NCBI GenBank assembly: GCA_965373045.1
Contig: CBDVEQ010000138.1
Location: 1 to 7,123, forward strand
Direction: 5' to 3'
Source: DAOVDI01 sp965373045
GTDB taxonomy: Bacteria > Acidobacteriota > Aminicenantia > Aminicenantales > Aminicenantaceae
Length of the DNA stretch: 7,123 bases
Shown here: one piece after another, positions 6,938 through 7,123 of the stretch
Numbering within the stretch: position 1 is the stretch's first letter
Layout of the letters: each line of letters begins with the position of its first letter
The notes under the pieces: model-generated
Seen by the model: the letters and a program-made list of their open reading frames with translations, nothing else
The model's database searches: none
Told to the model about the DNA's origin: nothing
Made by a program: the position numbers and the translations under genes

Positions 6938-6952
6938 AGACCTCTGAGGTCT
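6938..6952 (+). repeat. 15-base perfect inverted repeat between the sulfur-carrier and AOR genes
   Basis: AGACCTCTGAGGTCT is symmetrical about its central T, with seven-base arms. As RNA it could form a six-base-pair stem with a CTG loop. No U-tract follows, so it is not a standard terminator. It could be a protein-binding operator, a transcript-processing or stability hairpin, or a copy of a dispersed genomic repeat. It lies 8 bases after the sulfur-carrier stop and 20 before the AOR start. Confidence 0.6.
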
Positions 6953-6972
6953 ATAGTAAAAGAGAAAAACAA

Positions 6973-7123
6973 ATGTACGGATGGCACGGCAAAATTCTAA
7001 GAGTTAATTTGACCAACCAGATAACTTCAGTGGAAGAGCTTGATTCCCAGGTTGCCAAGGATTATATCGGTGGGCGCGGTTGGGCTATCCGCTACCTGTA
7101 TGATGAAGTCGATCCTCGGGTAG
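6973..7123 (+). CDS. Aldehyde:ferredoxin oxidoreductase (AOR) family protein, N-terminal fragment
   Basis: Only the first 50 codons are in the window; the gene continues past the right edge. The sequence opens MYGWHGKILRVNLTNQITSV and reaches KDYIGGRGWAIRYLYDEVDP, which is the conserved start of AOR-family proteins (typically MYGWxGKxLRVNL and FIGGRGxAxKxLYDE). The family uses a bis-pyranopterin tungsten cofactor and a 4Fe-4S cluster to oxidise aldehydes to acids with ferredoxin. Some members act on other substrates, such as benzoyl-CoA, or have unknown roles. The cofactor and cluster ligands lie outside the window, so the subfamily cannot be assigned. The ribosome site is weak (AGAG eight bases upstream). 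Its place 43 bases after a MoaD-like gene indicates an operon supplying cofactor sulfur and enzyme together. Confidence 0.9.
   Translation, partial: MYGWHGKILRVNLTNQITSVEELDSQVAKDYIGGRGWAIRYLYDEVDPRV

Overview
The window looks like chromosomal DNA of an anaerobic, Gram-negative-type (diderm) bacterium. An outer-membrane efflux factor with its periplasmic adaptor implies two membranes. The start of an aldehyde:ferredoxin oxidoreductase (AOR) gene implies tungsten or molybdenum pterin chemistry and probably anaerobic life. The mix of an RND metal-type efflux operon and a long secreted Asp-box propeller resembles uncultivated Acidobacteriota/Aminicenantes-like lineages, but this assignment is an inference and weak.

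Left part (1-2759, minus strand, AT-rich): three consecutive genes read leftward. They are a short membrane-anchored CPxC protein, a TolC/CzcC-type outer-membrane factor and a CzcB/CusB-type periplasmic adaptor that runs off the left edge. The last two overlap by ATGA. The inner-membrane RND pump is expected just outside the window. A sigma70-like promoter (2777-2806) precedes the small gene. Together the set would form a tripartite efflux system for heavy-metal cations or small toxic molecules.

Middle (2902-3793, plus strand): divergently oriented from the efflux operon, with its own promoter, is a carbon-nitrogen hydrolase (nitrilase superfamily). It keeps the catalytic Cys and both Glu residues but has Met where the catalytic Lys normally sits.

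Centre-right (3898-6525, plus strand): an 875-residue exported protein built of about eleven Asp-box (BNR) blades, one of them degenerate, with a C-terminal beta-sandwich. GC content is clearly higher here than in the left half.

Right end (6549-7123, plus strand): a near-consensus promoter leads into a short leader ORF whose stop overlaps (ATGA) the start of a MoaD/ThiS-like sulfur carrier. A 15-base inverted repeat follows, and then the first 50 codons of an AOR-family gene. The sulfur carrier presumably feeds pterin-cofactor synthesis for the AOR. No RNA gene, CRISPR array, insertion sequence or complete rho-independent terminator was recognised. No stretch longer than 300 bases lacks a gene.
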